From: Gaeumannomyces sp. JS-464
Taxonomy: Eukaryota > Ascomycota > Sordariomycetes > Magnaporthales > Magnaporthaceae
Reading direction: 5' to 3'
DNA length: 64,000 nt
NCBI GenBank assembly: GCA_002197995.1
Contig: NGZR01000002.1
Coordinates: 7,254,001 to 7,318,000 of the forward strand
The notes under the pieces are model-generated. The model ran no database searches. It saw only the letters and a list, made by a program, of their open reading frames with translations, and was not told the DNA's origin. Of this stretch, positions 35,494 to 47,865 are shown piece after piece (within the stretch, counting starts at the first letter, position 1; every line of letters starts with the position of its first letter). The position numbers and the translations under genes are program-made.

Positions 35494-38000
35494 CTAGTAC
35501 TCCTCGGCACTGCTGAAGCCTCCCTCCTCATCATAGCCGTTGGCGAACTCGCCGCCGAAAACGGCATCGTCATCGTTGCTGTAACCGTCCTCATCATCGT
35601 ATATCTCGTTCTCGTCGTCGTACTCCTCGCCGCTGCCCTCATCGCCGTCGCCATCAGCACGGCTCAGGATGGGGCCAGCGAGCTGGGCGGCGTTTTGCCC
35701 CTGGGTCGGAACCGTTTTAGGACCTGCTGACGCTTCGGTCTCATCCATGGCGCCGCCGTCCTCGTAGTATGTCTCCTCGGCCAAATCCTCCTCATCCTCA
35801 CCATCATCGTCGTCATCCTCGTCTTCCTCCTCGCCGTCCAAGTCGTCACCCTCGGCCTCACCCTCCTCTTCGTCCTCGATCCCGTCTTCGTCATCTTCTT
35901 CGTCTTCATCGTCCTGATTGATAACATCTTCGACCGAGCGGAGGGGGGTATCCCCGAAACGCACTACCGCGGAGGTCAACTTGGTTGTCGTCATCGTCGG
36001 AGACGTCACGGTGAGCGACGGGGTCTGTTCAGCTACACCGCTACCACCATCACCGCCATGGATCCCAACCCGCTGGCTATGCGTCTGCTGCGATTGCTGC
36101 TGTTGCTCCTGCCCGCTATTGGTAAGCACAGGGATCCTATACTGTGTCCCATGACTCCGCCTGACGCGCTTCTTGAGGCTCGAGTGGAACCTGCTCTGGT
36201 CGCGACCGCGGATGACGGCGAGCTCGGCATCAGTAAGGCCGAGGTCGGGCAAGGGAACATTGACGTGCGCGTGGCGGATGTTGCCGGTCCCCGCGATGAT
36301 GGTGCCCGCGCTCGGCGTGGGCTCGGGGGTGCCGTCGTCCATGGCCAGGGTGGCCGCGAACTCGGCGTCGGCGATGACGCGGCCAAAGGTGATGGCCAGC
36401 ATCTTGCACTTCATGACGGCGCGCGCCTTGGCCCAGAGCCCGCGGTGGAACCAGCCACTGCCGGCGTCGTCGCACGAGGGGCGCACCGCCGCGCGCGCAA
36501 AGAGGTCCCGAAGGAGCGGATCCGTGATGTCGCACACCTGCCACACCTTGCCATCCGTGTAAAAGGAGTGGCCGTCGAAGATGTGGGTATCACGGTGCTG
36601 CTGGTCGGCGGGCGTGTCGTCGGTCTCGACATTATCGGGGGCGGCAGGCAGCGGGGTAATGGAGACGCGCTCCGCGGCACGGCGCGCGGCAGCAGCCTCC
36701 GCGCGGCGGAGGGAGGCCCAGGGCTGGTTGGCGACGCCGGCGTCGGCGCGACGGGTCTTGAACGAAAGGGTCTGATAGATGCGGTACTTGGGGTCGGAGC
36801 GGGGGTCGAGGCCGTAAGGGATCATAGCGTCACGCCAGGGCCCTGCTTTGAACTGGTACGCCACATATGGAATAGCGGTTTTGATGAGGTTGTCGGAGAA
36901 GGGGGTTGCGCCCATGATGCGGTTCGTGAGCGAACGACGGGTCCAGAGGGGCCGCTCAGCCATGGCAAGACGGAGCTCGGCCACCACAGCGGCCATCTGC
37001 GGATCGGTAGCATCGGGCGGGCGCGAGGGGGCGTCTGGCACAGGATACTTGTTATGGGAGATAAAATAACCAGCCGAGCGGACACGAGCTTGGACATTTA
37101 TAGTCTTGTCCGCACCGTCGACGATGCGGACGTATGGGTTCTGCGAGTAGCCATACGCAAACGGCAGGCTCATGTGACTGAACACAGGCGGAGGTATTAT
37201 CTCCACGTTCGGCGGCTGTGCTATCTCGGGCCTGAAGGCGAACTGTCGGAGCTTTGCGACTGCGTGCACATGAAGAAGCCAAGTCAGACGCGGCTCCCAA
37301 AGGGAAGCGAAGCGGGGAGAAGTACTTACCATCGCCCGGGAGAATCTTGTCCACGACTTGGTTCATGAAAGGGCTGTTGACAGTCGAGTACTGGAAGTCG
37401 GCAAGACCCCTGTACCGGTGGGTGTTCCGGATCAAGCCGACAGCCTCAACCTCGTACCTACCCACGTTATCCCGAAGCTTGCGCCTGAGGGAGCCCGGGC
37501 TGTCAAGCCGCTTCTGCGAGTGAACCTGAAGCTGCTGAGATTCGCGCAGGGCTTCCATGGATGCCTCGTCGGGCTCCTGCCAAGGCCCGTCGCTCCCCCG
37601 CTTGCGCTTCCTTCCAGTCCTTCTGGGAACATCAATCCTGAGCAGGACGTTGTGAGAAGCAGCATTATGAGAGATGATGGGCCGCACGACAGGGTTGTCA
37701 TAGCGCAGATACAAGGGCACCGGACAACTGGGCGCTCTCGTGGTCCAGGACCTGGCGAAGCAGCGTTAGCACGGCACGTGCAAGACGGGCAAACGCCCAA
37801 ACAACGGCCAAATCACTTACCGTGTGGAAGTTGAAGCTGCTCCCAAACGTCTTCATGGCCTTGTCGTTGTCCAAAATGACCATTGGGTGCTCGACAGCCG
37901 AGACAGCTCGGGCGGGGATTTGGTAGAAGGGGGCATCCTGGGAGGCCGAGCGGGCAGAGAGCTCGAGCTCGCGGAGGACGTCATGCTCGCGAGGCCCCAT
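35494..38000 (-). CDS. TFC1: RNA polymerase III transcription factor IIIC subunit TFC1/sfc1 (GTF3C5)
   Basis: TFIIIC binds the A and B boxes of tRNA genes; this subunit (tau95) contacts the A box. Exon 1 (37821-38000) ends in AVEHPMVILDNDKAMKTFG, the conserved N-terminus. Exon 2 (37330-37751) has VPLYLRYDNPVVRPI and YEVEAVGLIRNTHRYRGLADFQY. Exon 3 (35494-37259) has AKLRQFAFRPEIAQPPNVEI, RPLWTRRSLTNRI and IPYVAYQFKAGPWRDAMI. The C-terminal 130 residues are almost entirely Asp/Glu, as in known orthologues. Introns 37752-37820 (branch GTGCTAAC) and 37260-37329 splice in phase. One base is extra or missing near 37715, between ESAQLS and VPLYLRY. About 788 aa. Confidence 0.88.
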
Positions 38001-40717
38001 GGCTGTGGGAGCCTGCCTTTCCTCGCAGGGCGGGTAGAGAGATCAAGGGACGGAGTTCTTTTTAGCCATGTGTTCCGTCAGATTAATTTCTGGCGATCGG
38101 GTTAAGTTCTGGAGAGGCGAAAGCCCAAAATCACGGGTCGGTGGTCTCTGGTGCACTGTGTATCTCGAGATCGAAGGCCTGGCGCCGCGCATTTATTCAC
38201 AGGACATGTAAATTGTGTGCTTTGATTGGCTGTATTTGCCAACTCGACCCCACCGACCACCCTCTTGGATGTGAAATTTATCTATCTCGTCTGAGACGAG
38301 TACAGCTGCTTCGAAACAACGGAAGCTGGCAGCTGTCACTCGCCCCGGGAGCTACAAAAGCTGCATGGAGCGTGCGAGCATTGCGTGCGTTGCCACTGGG
38401 CTTGCAGGGTGCAGGTGTGCCTCTATGTAGGTACTCTACAGGCACCGAGGAAAGGAGGGTAAGCAGACAGACACGAAATAAAAGCTGCCAGATAAATCGC
38501 GAGCGTGCAGGGGTCTGTGTGGATGGCTTCGGGAAGTCAGGGCGGTCCGATGTGCAAACGGCAACCTGCAAACTGCACGGTAAAAACTCAAACCCATCGG
38601 CCGCCATCAGATATACGGCTCCATGTCGCAAGCGACCCTGTTTCCCGTTTCGGTTTCGCTGCCCAGTGTAAGAGGCATGGTCTGGCGCCCGTTTTGGCGG
38701 CCGGCACTTGCCGTTCCCCATGATGATGCTGCTGCAATGAAGGCCGAGACTGGACAGGAGATCGAATAAAGACTACACGACAACGAATAGCACCAACAAC
38801 GAACGGCAATAATCCATGGTGCATCCTGCCCTCAATCATCGCAATCTCGTCGAGGGGTGTGCTGGCTGCGGGTCCGGCGCTGTGGTGTTTCCTCCGACTG
38901 GCCCTGCCCAGGCTCTGCTGCCGAATCAACGTACCTTGTGACCTGCAGCCCGGACTGCGACTTGGTACGTGCACGCACGGGTGCAGCCTTGCCTTGGGCC
39001 TCAACCACAAACAATCAAGTGGCTTCGCGCTCCACTCGACCCAGCTCCTCCACTCCCACTGGCGCCCGCCCGCCCTCAACGCACCCACACACATCTCCGC
39101 CCCATTTCGAGTCGACCCAACCCTTCAATGGCTTTAATACCGGCAGCATCATCAACACCACCGACCCCAGGCCCCAAACCCGTCTTGGTCCTTGTGGCTG
39201 GCTGCTAGTCTGCCCGGCTTTCTCGCCAGTATTTTTTTTCTTTCTTCTTTTTGTGCCCGCCCGCCGTCCCGTCCCGCAGACGCTGCCCCCGACCGGCCGA
39301 CCTGACCCAGCGAGCCGACCTACCCAGCGAGCCGACCTACCCAGCGACCGCCCGACGACGCCCTCGAGCCACGGCACGCTTTCCCCCTTGCGCCAAACCC
39401 CACTGCGTGCTGGAGCTGCGCTGTGCAGTGGCCGATCAAGACCACAGAGCAAAGAGAGCGTGCTTGCTTGTTCGCGTATTTTTCCCGCGACCTGTCTCGT
39501 CCCGTTTCACCGCTCCGGGCGACAAACAGCACCGCCCGTCGCCGCCAACAGCCAGCCAGCCCTCACCTCGCTGCGTCTCGCATCCCCACAATCCTGGCAG
39601 CCGTCGGACGCAATCAAACGTGCCGTCAATCCCACCGCAGCCACTGATCCGAGCGCCGCGTCTCGCCTCGGGCGCCCCGCAAAACAACAAACTCAGCTCG
39701 GCCGCCCAGCAGCACACACCCAGACAGCCACCACCACTGCCCGCTCCGACCTGTGAGCCCAACCCGATACCGCCGCCGCCGTCCATCGCAGACGCAGCAG
39801 CGTAGAGTCCCAGGAGACCTCTCCTACCGCCTCTCTGCCTGCCTGCCTGGTCCGCTGCACAAATGTTCTCCAAACTAAAGCGCGAGGTCTGTTCCCTGCA
39901 CGCAGCTGCTTGATCATTCCCCTGCCTGTCTTGCCTTGGCTTTTGTTATCTTTTCCGTCCTATTTGTCCCGCCCACCACCACCTCCTGCTAGCCCAGCCC
40001 ATCACGGATTCCCATCCCCTGCCACCACCACCACCACCACCACCACAACCACCACCACAGCCACTGCTTGCCGCCGTCGCCTGCCGTTGCTCGTGCTCTC
40101 CTCTGTTCTCATCCTGTACGGCAGCCTCCCGCACGCACGTACCCTAAATCAGCCCACCGCCTACTTGCATCTTCCCACATCCCCCTTCAACGTCGGACAA
40201 ACCAAACAAAACAAAATCCCCCTCCCGCCTCTTCGCGTCAGCCCGACCGCCCGGTTGCCTGCTCCGTCAGCTGCCTCCCCGCCATCGCGCAGGGTCTCTC
40301 TCCGCGAATTGGGCGTCCGGCTGGCTGCTAGCTTCGTGATTTCCTCCAGTCGGTGGGGCTTGGAGCGGCCCGCCGCCCTGTTTGGATTGGAGCGCGCTCC
40401 TGTCGTCCCCCCTTCTTGGCCCCATTTTGCGTCCACGGTTGTCGCCAGCTGCGCCGAGGGTTCTCACCCCGCAACCCTGCCAACGACACCAGTGCCACTG
40501 CCAACACCCATCGCCCAATTGCCCTGCTTTGTCTCCAGCGCAGCCTCGTCCCGAGCTCGCCCATGAGCGTCTAGGCCGCTCGCCCAGAGCATAGCTAGCT
40601 CCTGTGCGCCTGCTGTCATCCCCGAAAACCAACCCCGCTCCTGCACCGCCCTTTGGCCCTTTTGGATCGGATTTCCCCCGCCCAGCGAGCGACAAGGCTG
40701 CCCGGCAGCTCATCAAA
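38001..40717. other. Long gene-poor region upstream of PP2A B56
   Basis: 2.7 kb with no conserved coding sequence. From about 39000 it is strongly C/T-rich on the plus strand, with a GACCTACCCAGCGAGCC tandem (39299-39348) and a (CCA)n tract (40022-40062). I read much of it as promoter plus a long leader of the B56 gene. Confidence 0.45.
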
Positions 40718-43036
40718 ATGAGGCGTCTCAGCCAGAAAGTTGTTAGTGGCAGCTTGTTATCACTTTAGTCTCGAGTTGTGCTCAGCTGTCTCTCACCTCT
40801 TATCGTTGCAATAGTCCATCGCCGTCTTGTTCAGGGTCCAATGCTAACGCTTCCCATCTTTTCGTGTACAGCTCTCGCGAGGCAAGGACCCGAACAAGTC
40901 TTCGAAGAAGAATAAGGACTCCTCCAAGGACGGCGCGGCCTCGCCACAATCCGGCGGCTCCTCTCGGGATGCCTCGAACCAATCCCCCGTCCTCACGCCG
41001 TCCTCGTCCACCTCGACTCTCAATGACCCGCGAAACAAGCCGCTGCCGCCCAACAATGGCGGCCCGCACGGTGCCGACGGCAGCCAGATGATGCAGAACC
41101 AGGGAGCAGACCGGTTTGCGCTCATGGGCAGCTCGTCGCCGGCTTCAAATGGAGGTAGCACACCCGTTAGGCACGGACAGCTACCGCCTACTGTTATTAT
41201 CAGCCCTAGCAGCGCGCCGGTACGGACACATCCTGCGTCTTGTCGTATTGGCCGTCTCCGAGCGGCCAAGTTATATCTCGATGGATAAATACAAAGGGAA
41301 AACCTGAGCTAACATCAAATCACTCTCTTTGAGCAGCACGTCCCGCCACCCGGAGCCGCAGAGACAATGCCTCACGATCTTGCTCCGCCCAAGGCTGGCC
41401 AGAAGTCGCTCATGTTCGACCGCCTCCAGCAGACCCCCAAGGATGTGCCAGAAGGCCTTAGGACCCCCAGGCGCCAGCACTCGTCGCGGTTTGACATTTC
41501 GGAAGACAAGGATCGCAAGATGCACAAATTACCGGGCTTCCACGAGGTCGAGAAGCCGCACGAGAAGGAGAAGCTCTTCATGGACAAGATCGAGCAGTGC
41601 AATGTCATCTTCGACTTCAACGACGCCAGCAGTGACATCAAGTTCAAGGAGATCAAGCGCTTGGCACTCCACGAGCTTCTCGACTACGTCGCAAATCACC
41701 GCCAGGTCATCACGGAGCGCATGTACCCGGAGGTGGTCAAGATGTTCGCCAAGAACCTGTTCCGCCAGATTCCCCCGCCCATCAACCCTCAAGGCGAGGC
41801 CTTCGACCCCGAAGAAGACGAGCCCGTGCTGGAGCCGGCCTGGCCGCACATTCAGGTCGTATACGAGTTCTTCCTCCGGTTCATCGAGAGCCAGGACTTC
41901 AACACCAACATCGCAAAGGCCTACATCGACCACGGCTTCGTCCTGCAGCTGCTTGAGCTGTTCGACTCGGAGGACCCACGCGAGCGCGACTTCCTCAAGA
42001 CCACGCTGCATCGGATATACGGGAAGTTCCTCAACCTGAGGTCCTTCATCCGAAGGTCAATCAACAACGTCTTCTTCCAGTTCACATATGAGACGGAGAG
42101 GTTCAACGGTATCGCGGAGCTTCTCGAGATCCTGGGGTCCATTATCAACGGATTCGCGCTTCCTCTGAAGGAGGAGCACAAGCTCTTCCTCACCAGGGTC
42201 CTGCTGCCGCTGCATAAGGTCAAGAGTCTGAGCATGTACCATCCCCAGCTGGCTTACTGTATTGTTCAGTTCCTCGAGAAAGACGCCTCCCTTACTGAGG
42301 AGGTCGTCTTGGGTCTGCTACGATACTGGCCCAAAGTCAACAGCACCAAGGAGGTCATGTTTCTCAACGAGGTCGAGGACATTTTCGAGGTTATGGACCC
42401 TGCCGAATTTGCCAAGGTCCAAGAGCCTCTTTTTCATCAACTGGCCAAATCCGTCGCCAGCCCCCACTTCCAAGTCGCAGAGAGAGCGCTGTACTTCTGG
42501 AACAACGAGTACTTTTGCAATCTCGTCAGCGACAACGTCGAGATCATCCTTCCAATCATGTTCGCGCCCCTGTATGAGAACTCCAAAGGCCACTGGAATC
42601 GGTACGCACACGCCTCTCTGAATCCCCATCAACCTCACTTTTGCTCGCTAACAGCAGCCATGACAGAACGATCCATGGCATGGTTTATAATGCCATGAAA
42701 CTCTTTATGGAGATCAACCCCCAACTCTTTGATGATTGCTCGCACGAATACACTGAGCAGCAGAACAGTGCGGGTGCTAGGGAAGCCCTGCGGGAGCGCA
42801 AGTGGGCGGCAATCACGGAGCAGGCCAACATGCGCAAGGCCAACGGAATCGGCGACAAGTCGGGCACGCCCGGTAGATCCCACATGAACTCAATGCCGCG
42901 GCTGGACGAGGTCGACCCCGCCGAAGACAACCAGAAGCGCTTGGACTCGCTTAAGTTGCAGGACGGCGAACGAAGGGATCGTCGGCCGGGTATGCACGAC
43001 AGGCAAAGCTCGGTGGGCTCGGCCCGAAGCCGGTGA
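40718..43036 (+). CDS. RTS1: PP2A regulatory subunit B56 (RTS1/par1/ParA type)
   Basis: The B56 subunit targets protein phosphatase 2A to substrates in stress, septation and mitotic control. The core exons are certain: 40872-41219 ([19 protein letters not shown], then a Ser/Pro/Asn linker), 41337-42601 (the HEAT-like B56 domain, with [40 protein letters not shown] and [11 protein letters not shown]) and 42667-43036 ([18 protein letters not shown] to a charged tail). Introns 41220-41336 and 42602-42666 join in phase; about 660 aa plus the first exon. The first exon is uncertain: ATG 40718 (MRRLSQK, context CATCAAAATG, weak donor GTTGTT at 40739) or ATG 39863 (MFSKLKRE, donor GTCTGT, a roughly 985-base intron). 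Both are phase 0. No frame errors in the core. Confidence 0.9.
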
Positions 43037-44247
43037 GACCGGCTGAGAAACCGCCGCCGGTCAAGCAAGGGCGTGTCTGGTCTCGGGTGAAGCGTTCTTG
43101 GGTTCGCTCCTTTCCTGCTGACCCAATCGCCGGGTCTGTCTTTGTTGGCTGTACGCGCCACACCCATGTCTCACTTATTTATTTATTCTTTACTCTTTAC
43201 CAACGGCGCATCTCGATAGACAGCTTCCTTTCCGGATTCGCATGAGCCCTGGCTCTCGGGATTTTGTTGCCCTTTTTTCCAAACAAGGGGCGGGCAAAGA
43301 AAACTCTCGTTTTGGCTTCCTGTTTGTTTCTTGTGGGATTTATAGGGTTGACGCATACGCAACGTCGACCTTGGTTGGCAGCAGCAGCACCTTTCTTGTT
43401 TGGCGGACAGTCAAGGTATATTTGATGATTGCGTGGGGGTTTAGGGTGGCGCCCCTGTCCTCTTCTCTTCCCTTCTCTCCTCTTTATTTTTGGGTGGGTT
43501 AAACCGTCGAGTCCTACTTCTTTGTGGACCTTGGTACTGAACGATTTTGTTTGAAGAGCCGGGGAGGAGGTGGTGCGAAAAGAGTTGGGGTGGTCTTAGA
43601 AAACTCTGGCCAAAAATACCAAAACACACACACACGCACGCACACACACACGCAGTCTCAGGGACAATGGCGTCTTCTGTCTCTATTCCTACCCGTACAC
43701 CCTCAACCCTAGAAACAGTGGAAATCTCTCCCGAGCCGGGACCCTCGGCTTTTGAATGAGACAGCCCTCTTTCCGTCCACGTCACGCACGAGGTGGCTTG
43801 GGAAATTTCCTCAGGAATGGTGAATCCAGAGGGGGAAAAAAATAGTCATTTTGTCCACGGATAATTTGTATCAAGGCTAGGGAGGTTGAAAAACGCGAGA
43901 GATTCTGCCCGAGATATTGTCAGATCAAGTCGGTTCGTAGGATGTGGAGAGCGGGCACGCGCCTGCGATGAATTTGGGGCTCAAGACATCCAGTCGAGAG
44001 ACAGGTTCCTACACGTTGGCGTCTACCCCGGTATTCCAAGTCCCGCGCCTGTCTGGGTTTATGGGATACGGCTTTACACACATATATACATGTATTCGTG
44101 TAGTTGAACTAAGCACGTATATCTACAGCCGTGTAGGCCTAAGAACGTCCGGAAAAATCTAGGCCCCGTAGGGAAGCGCAGATGATTGGGTATGATAAAG
44201 TCTTGACCCTTGGACGCCCTGTATAGTACATTATACCATGCACATCA
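43037..44247. other. Convergent intergenic region with CA repeat
   Basis: About 1.2 kb between the 3' ends of the B56 and CID genes. It has a (CA/CG)n microsatellite at 43624-43655 and otherwise nothing recognised. Confidence 0.5.
43624..43655. repeat. (CA)n microsatellite
   Basis: CACACA interrupted by two CG steps, about 32 bases. Confidence 0.9.
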
Positions 44248-46422
44248 CTACCATCCTCGCCCGCGACTGCTACTGTATCCTCCGCGTCCAGACGACTGAC
44301 CCCTGTAGCCGCCCGTTCCCCCACCACGGCCGTACTGGAGGTGATAGCCGCCCTGCTGCAGCTGTTGATGATGGTGATGAGCCGGAGGGGGGCCCGCGGT
44401 GGACTGAGGCAGCGGCTGCTGCGGTTGACCACCCCATCCGCCAGCCCATCCGCTCTGCGGGTCCGGCCGCGGCGGCAACCACGCCTGGCCCTGCATCGGG
44501 GCGCCCATCGGGGCGCCCATCGGGGGTGGGGAAGGCCATGAGGAGGTGGCGGCACAGGCACAGCCGCAGGCCACTGGCCGGGGTAGGGCTGGAACGGGGG
44601 CTGCGGGGGTAGGCTCCGAACGCTTGGCCGGGGAACTGATGGGGCGGCATCGGGATGGGCGGCATCATGTGCGGCGGCGGTGGAGGGAAGGGCACCGGCG
44701 GGATGGGCGGTGGCGGCGGGAACTGCGCGTTTGGCGGCATGCCCGGGAAAGGCGGCGCGGCCGGGCCCGCGGCAGCTGCGGGCGGGGGCGAATATCTCGG
44801 CGAGGGGGACCCCCGGCGGTGGTCTCGGCTCCTGGACCGTGACTTAGACGGCGCGTAGCCGCTGCGGGATCTGGAACGTCGCCGGTAGCGGTCCGGGGAG
44901 TAGCTCCGGCTACGGCTGCGGCTGCGTCCAATTCCGCCACGGCCTCTGGACCGGCTCCTGCTCTGGGACGGGGACACGCGGCGGCGCTTGAAGACCGGGC
45001 GGGACGAGCTGCGGGCCCGGCTAGCGTCACTGCTCCTGTCTCGCCCTCTGCTCCTCTCTCTGCTCTGGCTGTAGCTGCCATCACGGTCCCGGTCATCCCC
45101 CCTGCTCCGACTGCGCGTGGCATGACTGCCGTCCCTCGAACCTCGCGACCCACTCCTTGAGCCGCCGCCGCCACCCGCGCGACCCTGCTTCCGCCGAGCC
45201 TTCATCTTGCGGCAGAAGTCACGGGACCAACCGTAATAGGTGGCACCGCCGAGGACCTTGCCCGTAATTTCATCCAGCTCGACACGCTCGCCCATCTGGT
45301 CGACGCCGACCGATGGGTCTCCCTCGTCCGCGGCGCCAATGAGGCCGACGTCGGGAGAGTAGAGGCGGTCGACATTGGCCAGGAGGGACTTGACCGCATC
45401 GACAAGCAGAGCATCGGCAACACCCGGGCGTAGCTGCAGCGGCTTGATCCGAGTCGGATCCACGGCCCGCGTCGAGTTGGGCTCCAGGACGGGCAGCCAG
45501 TTGGCGGCCGGCAGGTCGTACCAGGCCGTCGACGGGTCGCCGTGCGTCGAGGGCAGCAAGAACGGCGCCTCCTTGGCGGAGGTCGGGGAGCCTCCTGCTT
45601 TCCTGTCCTGCCGGCCATCAGCGTCGGCACCACTCGGGGTTGCAGCGACCGCCGGGCCGGCCGCGATGGCTTCGCGAAGTTTGGCGGGAAGCGCCGGCGA
45701 GGGCAGGTAGCCATTCTGCTCCCACAGCGACACCAGAGTATAAAGCTTCTCGGCGTGCTTGGGCGAGTTGACGAAGGAGGCTGCGCTTTTGAAGAGGGGC
45801 GGGAGGCTTGGCTCGAGGCCAGCGGCGAAGGTGTCATCCTCGTCAAGGACGCGGGTGTGGTGCAGGACATCGCTGATGACGTAGAGCAGGTGCAACCTCC
45901 TACGCTTGGCCGAGGGCTTCTGGGGCGCCGGGGCAGAGCCGTTGCTGGCGGGCGCAGCCGCCGTCTTGTTGTGGTGGTGCTGCTCAGGAGCGACAAAAGA
46001 GGTGGCTAAGGGAACTAGGAACTTGCCTAGGGCGGTCACCCTTGCCGTAGACTGGGCAATGTGCCGCAGCGTCCACTGTTTGCATTTCTGTGTGTGCGCG
46101 AAACGAGGGGTGGCGGCGATGCCGGGATAAAAGATTTAGCTACAGCCCCATGCGAGGAAATCATTCCCCTGATTCGAAGCTCGACGCTTTTTGCGTGCTA
46201 CGGAGGAGTATAGAGGCAGACAACGAGGGACTTGTCTTCTCATGGGCTGGTGACGGTGTGTTTCCAAACCTGAACGTTGGCTGGCGAGCACTGGGTGATG
46301 GCGGAGTTGAGCAGCACGTGGAAGTGCTCGATCTCGTCGCGGGAGCACGCCGTCGGTTCCGCTCGTAGCAGAGCGGCCAGGAGGGAGGCCTTGGCGATGG
46401 TAAGCTGCGGCGACGATGCCAT
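44248..46422 (-). CDS. CID-domain SR/RGG RNA-processing protein (CHERP-like)
   Basis: Exon 1 (46270-46422) encodes MASSPQLTIAKASLLAALLR and QCSPANVQ. After a 182-base intron (46088-46269) exon 2 begins KCKQWTLRHIAQSTARVTALG. Together these form a CTD-interacting (CID/RPR) domain of the kind that binds the phosphorylated tail of RNA polymerase II. Then come a helical region (PGVADALLVDAVKSLLANVDRLY), a long Arg-Ser domain (SRSRSRSRGRGG, YRRRSRSRSGY), a proline tract (FPPPPPIPPVPFPPPPP) and an RGG tail (GRGGGTGGYRGQSSGRGG) to the stop at 44248. The proline-rich part needs two frame changes, near 44605 and 44530. The domain order suggests a splicing or 3'-end factor related to CHERP; the exact role is inference. 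Confidence 0.8.
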
Positions 46423-47192
46423 TTTGTCGGGACGATGTGGCGCGCCGGCAGCTGGTTTCGCGATTCCGCAAAGGCGACGCGAGATTGTCGTGGTGGATCG
46501 AGCAAACCAACAGCAGGCGACGATGGTTGAGCTCTGCGGCTATTGTCTATGTCGCTTTTTCAGCCTTGGCGAGACACCATGCCGCATCTATGTATCTGGT
46601 CGCGGACGGAAAGCTGCCCGGATTTGTGGCTGGCAGCTCAATTGGCTGATCCAGGTTATGCTGAGGGACGTCGCGGAGGCGGGCGAAAATGCAGTGCGAG
46701 GACCCCTGCTTCGTGCCAGGTTGCCAAGCCCGGGATGTGTGGGGTACCCGTGGAGTCGGTAGGAAAGCTACAGCTGAGCTCAGGGCTTTGGGTGTGATCA
46801 AGAGTAGCCGAGATCGAAATCAAAGAAAATTGACGAGTACGTAAACCGCAGATGAGTGGAAATATTTTACACGGTTCAGCTAAATATCTGGGTGGGTCGC
46901 CGATCGCTGGTCGGCATTAATATACAATATTCAGAAGGTTCCCAGTCAGGCTGGTGATATCTCTTCCCCTCAGATGAGGCCTGCTTGCGTCCCATCTGCT
47001 TCCACACCAGCACATAGACTGTCATGCGGAGCAGCTCCCCAAAAAAAATGGGCTATCCATGTCAACCCGCTATTGCTGCCTCCGCCTGGCTCAGGTATGG
47101 CGGCAGTTTCCTGTTTGATGCGGAGATCCCATAGGTATTCATAAACTCATCACTCCGCACGCCAAACTCTCCCCTCTCCCAGACGCAGTCCA
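46423..47192. other. Intergenic region
   Basis: About 770 bases upstream of the CID gene and downstream of the DUF4748-like gene. No gene was recognised. Confidence 0.5.
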
Positions 47193-47865
47193 TCATGTGA
47201 ACCTATCACCTTGCTTGCGACTCCTGAACGGAGCGGCGCTCTCGTACTTGCTCTTCTCGATGATTCGCTGGTCTTCGTTGTCGGGCGCATGCCTCGTCGG
47301 GGCTGGGTCCGTGTTCGACTCCTGGCTCGGTGAGCCTACCGTGTCAGTCCGCGGCGGGGCGCTCTTAGGGTCACTGCTGCTGGAACCGCCCATGGTAGAG
47401 GACGAGCCCGGGTGGGATGGGACGTTGCCGCCGTGCTCGAGCGACTCGATGTAGGCGCGCTTTCGCTTCTGTTCCTCCCAGCGCGCCTGGCGGTCGGCGT
47501 TGATGCTCCGCTTGGCGAAGAAGTAGGCGGTCCCTCCAGCTGTGGGCGGGGTTTTTGTGCGTTAGTTCTCCGTCACATGCGCGCTAGACTGCCTTGCCTA
47601 GCACAGATACCACAGCCAGCTGGAGCTCGCGAGGCGGTGACTTACCAAGGCACAGGGAACCCCAGCCCAGCCTGTCGTGTTGGCAAGCTCGCGTGTTAGT
47701 CGGTGCACCTAGCCTATGTGCCTAGACATCTCAATTCCATTGTTCCGTTGACGTGTTCGTACCAGAAAGATTTAACCTAGGAAAATCCCTGATCGTTAGA
47801 ACTACAATCTTGGGTAGAGGGCGGAACCAGAGGCGGCTGCAAGGCATGGAGCTTACAGTGTTCAT
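47193..47865 (-). CDS. Small DUF4748-like single-span protein
   Basis: The third exon (47193-47539) encodes GGTAYFFAKRSINADRQARW, a short hydrophobic span then a basic helix, followed by KRKRAYIESLEHGG and a disordered Ser/Pro tail ending KQGDRFT. A 26-base exon (47646-47671) supplies LGWGSLCL, and a 9-base first exon (47857-47865) is just MNT, ahead of GTAAGC. Read as MNT-x-LGWGSLCLAGGTAYFF this matches a fungal family I associate with DUF4748. The 9- plus 26-base exons leave the frame one base off, so one base is probably missing or an exon border is slightly different. The N-terminal span suggests a mitochondrial or other membrane protein; function unknown. Confidence 0.55.

Noticed and set aside
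36058..37368. 436-residue plus-strand frame opposite TFC1
   Set aside because: Antisense shadow of the TFIIIC subunit exon 3; no motifs of its own.
38857..39756. 299-residue Pro/Thr/Ser-rich frame upstream of B56
   Set aside because: Composition follows the C-rich leader, three frames are equally open, and no homology is visible; treated as promoter/leader.
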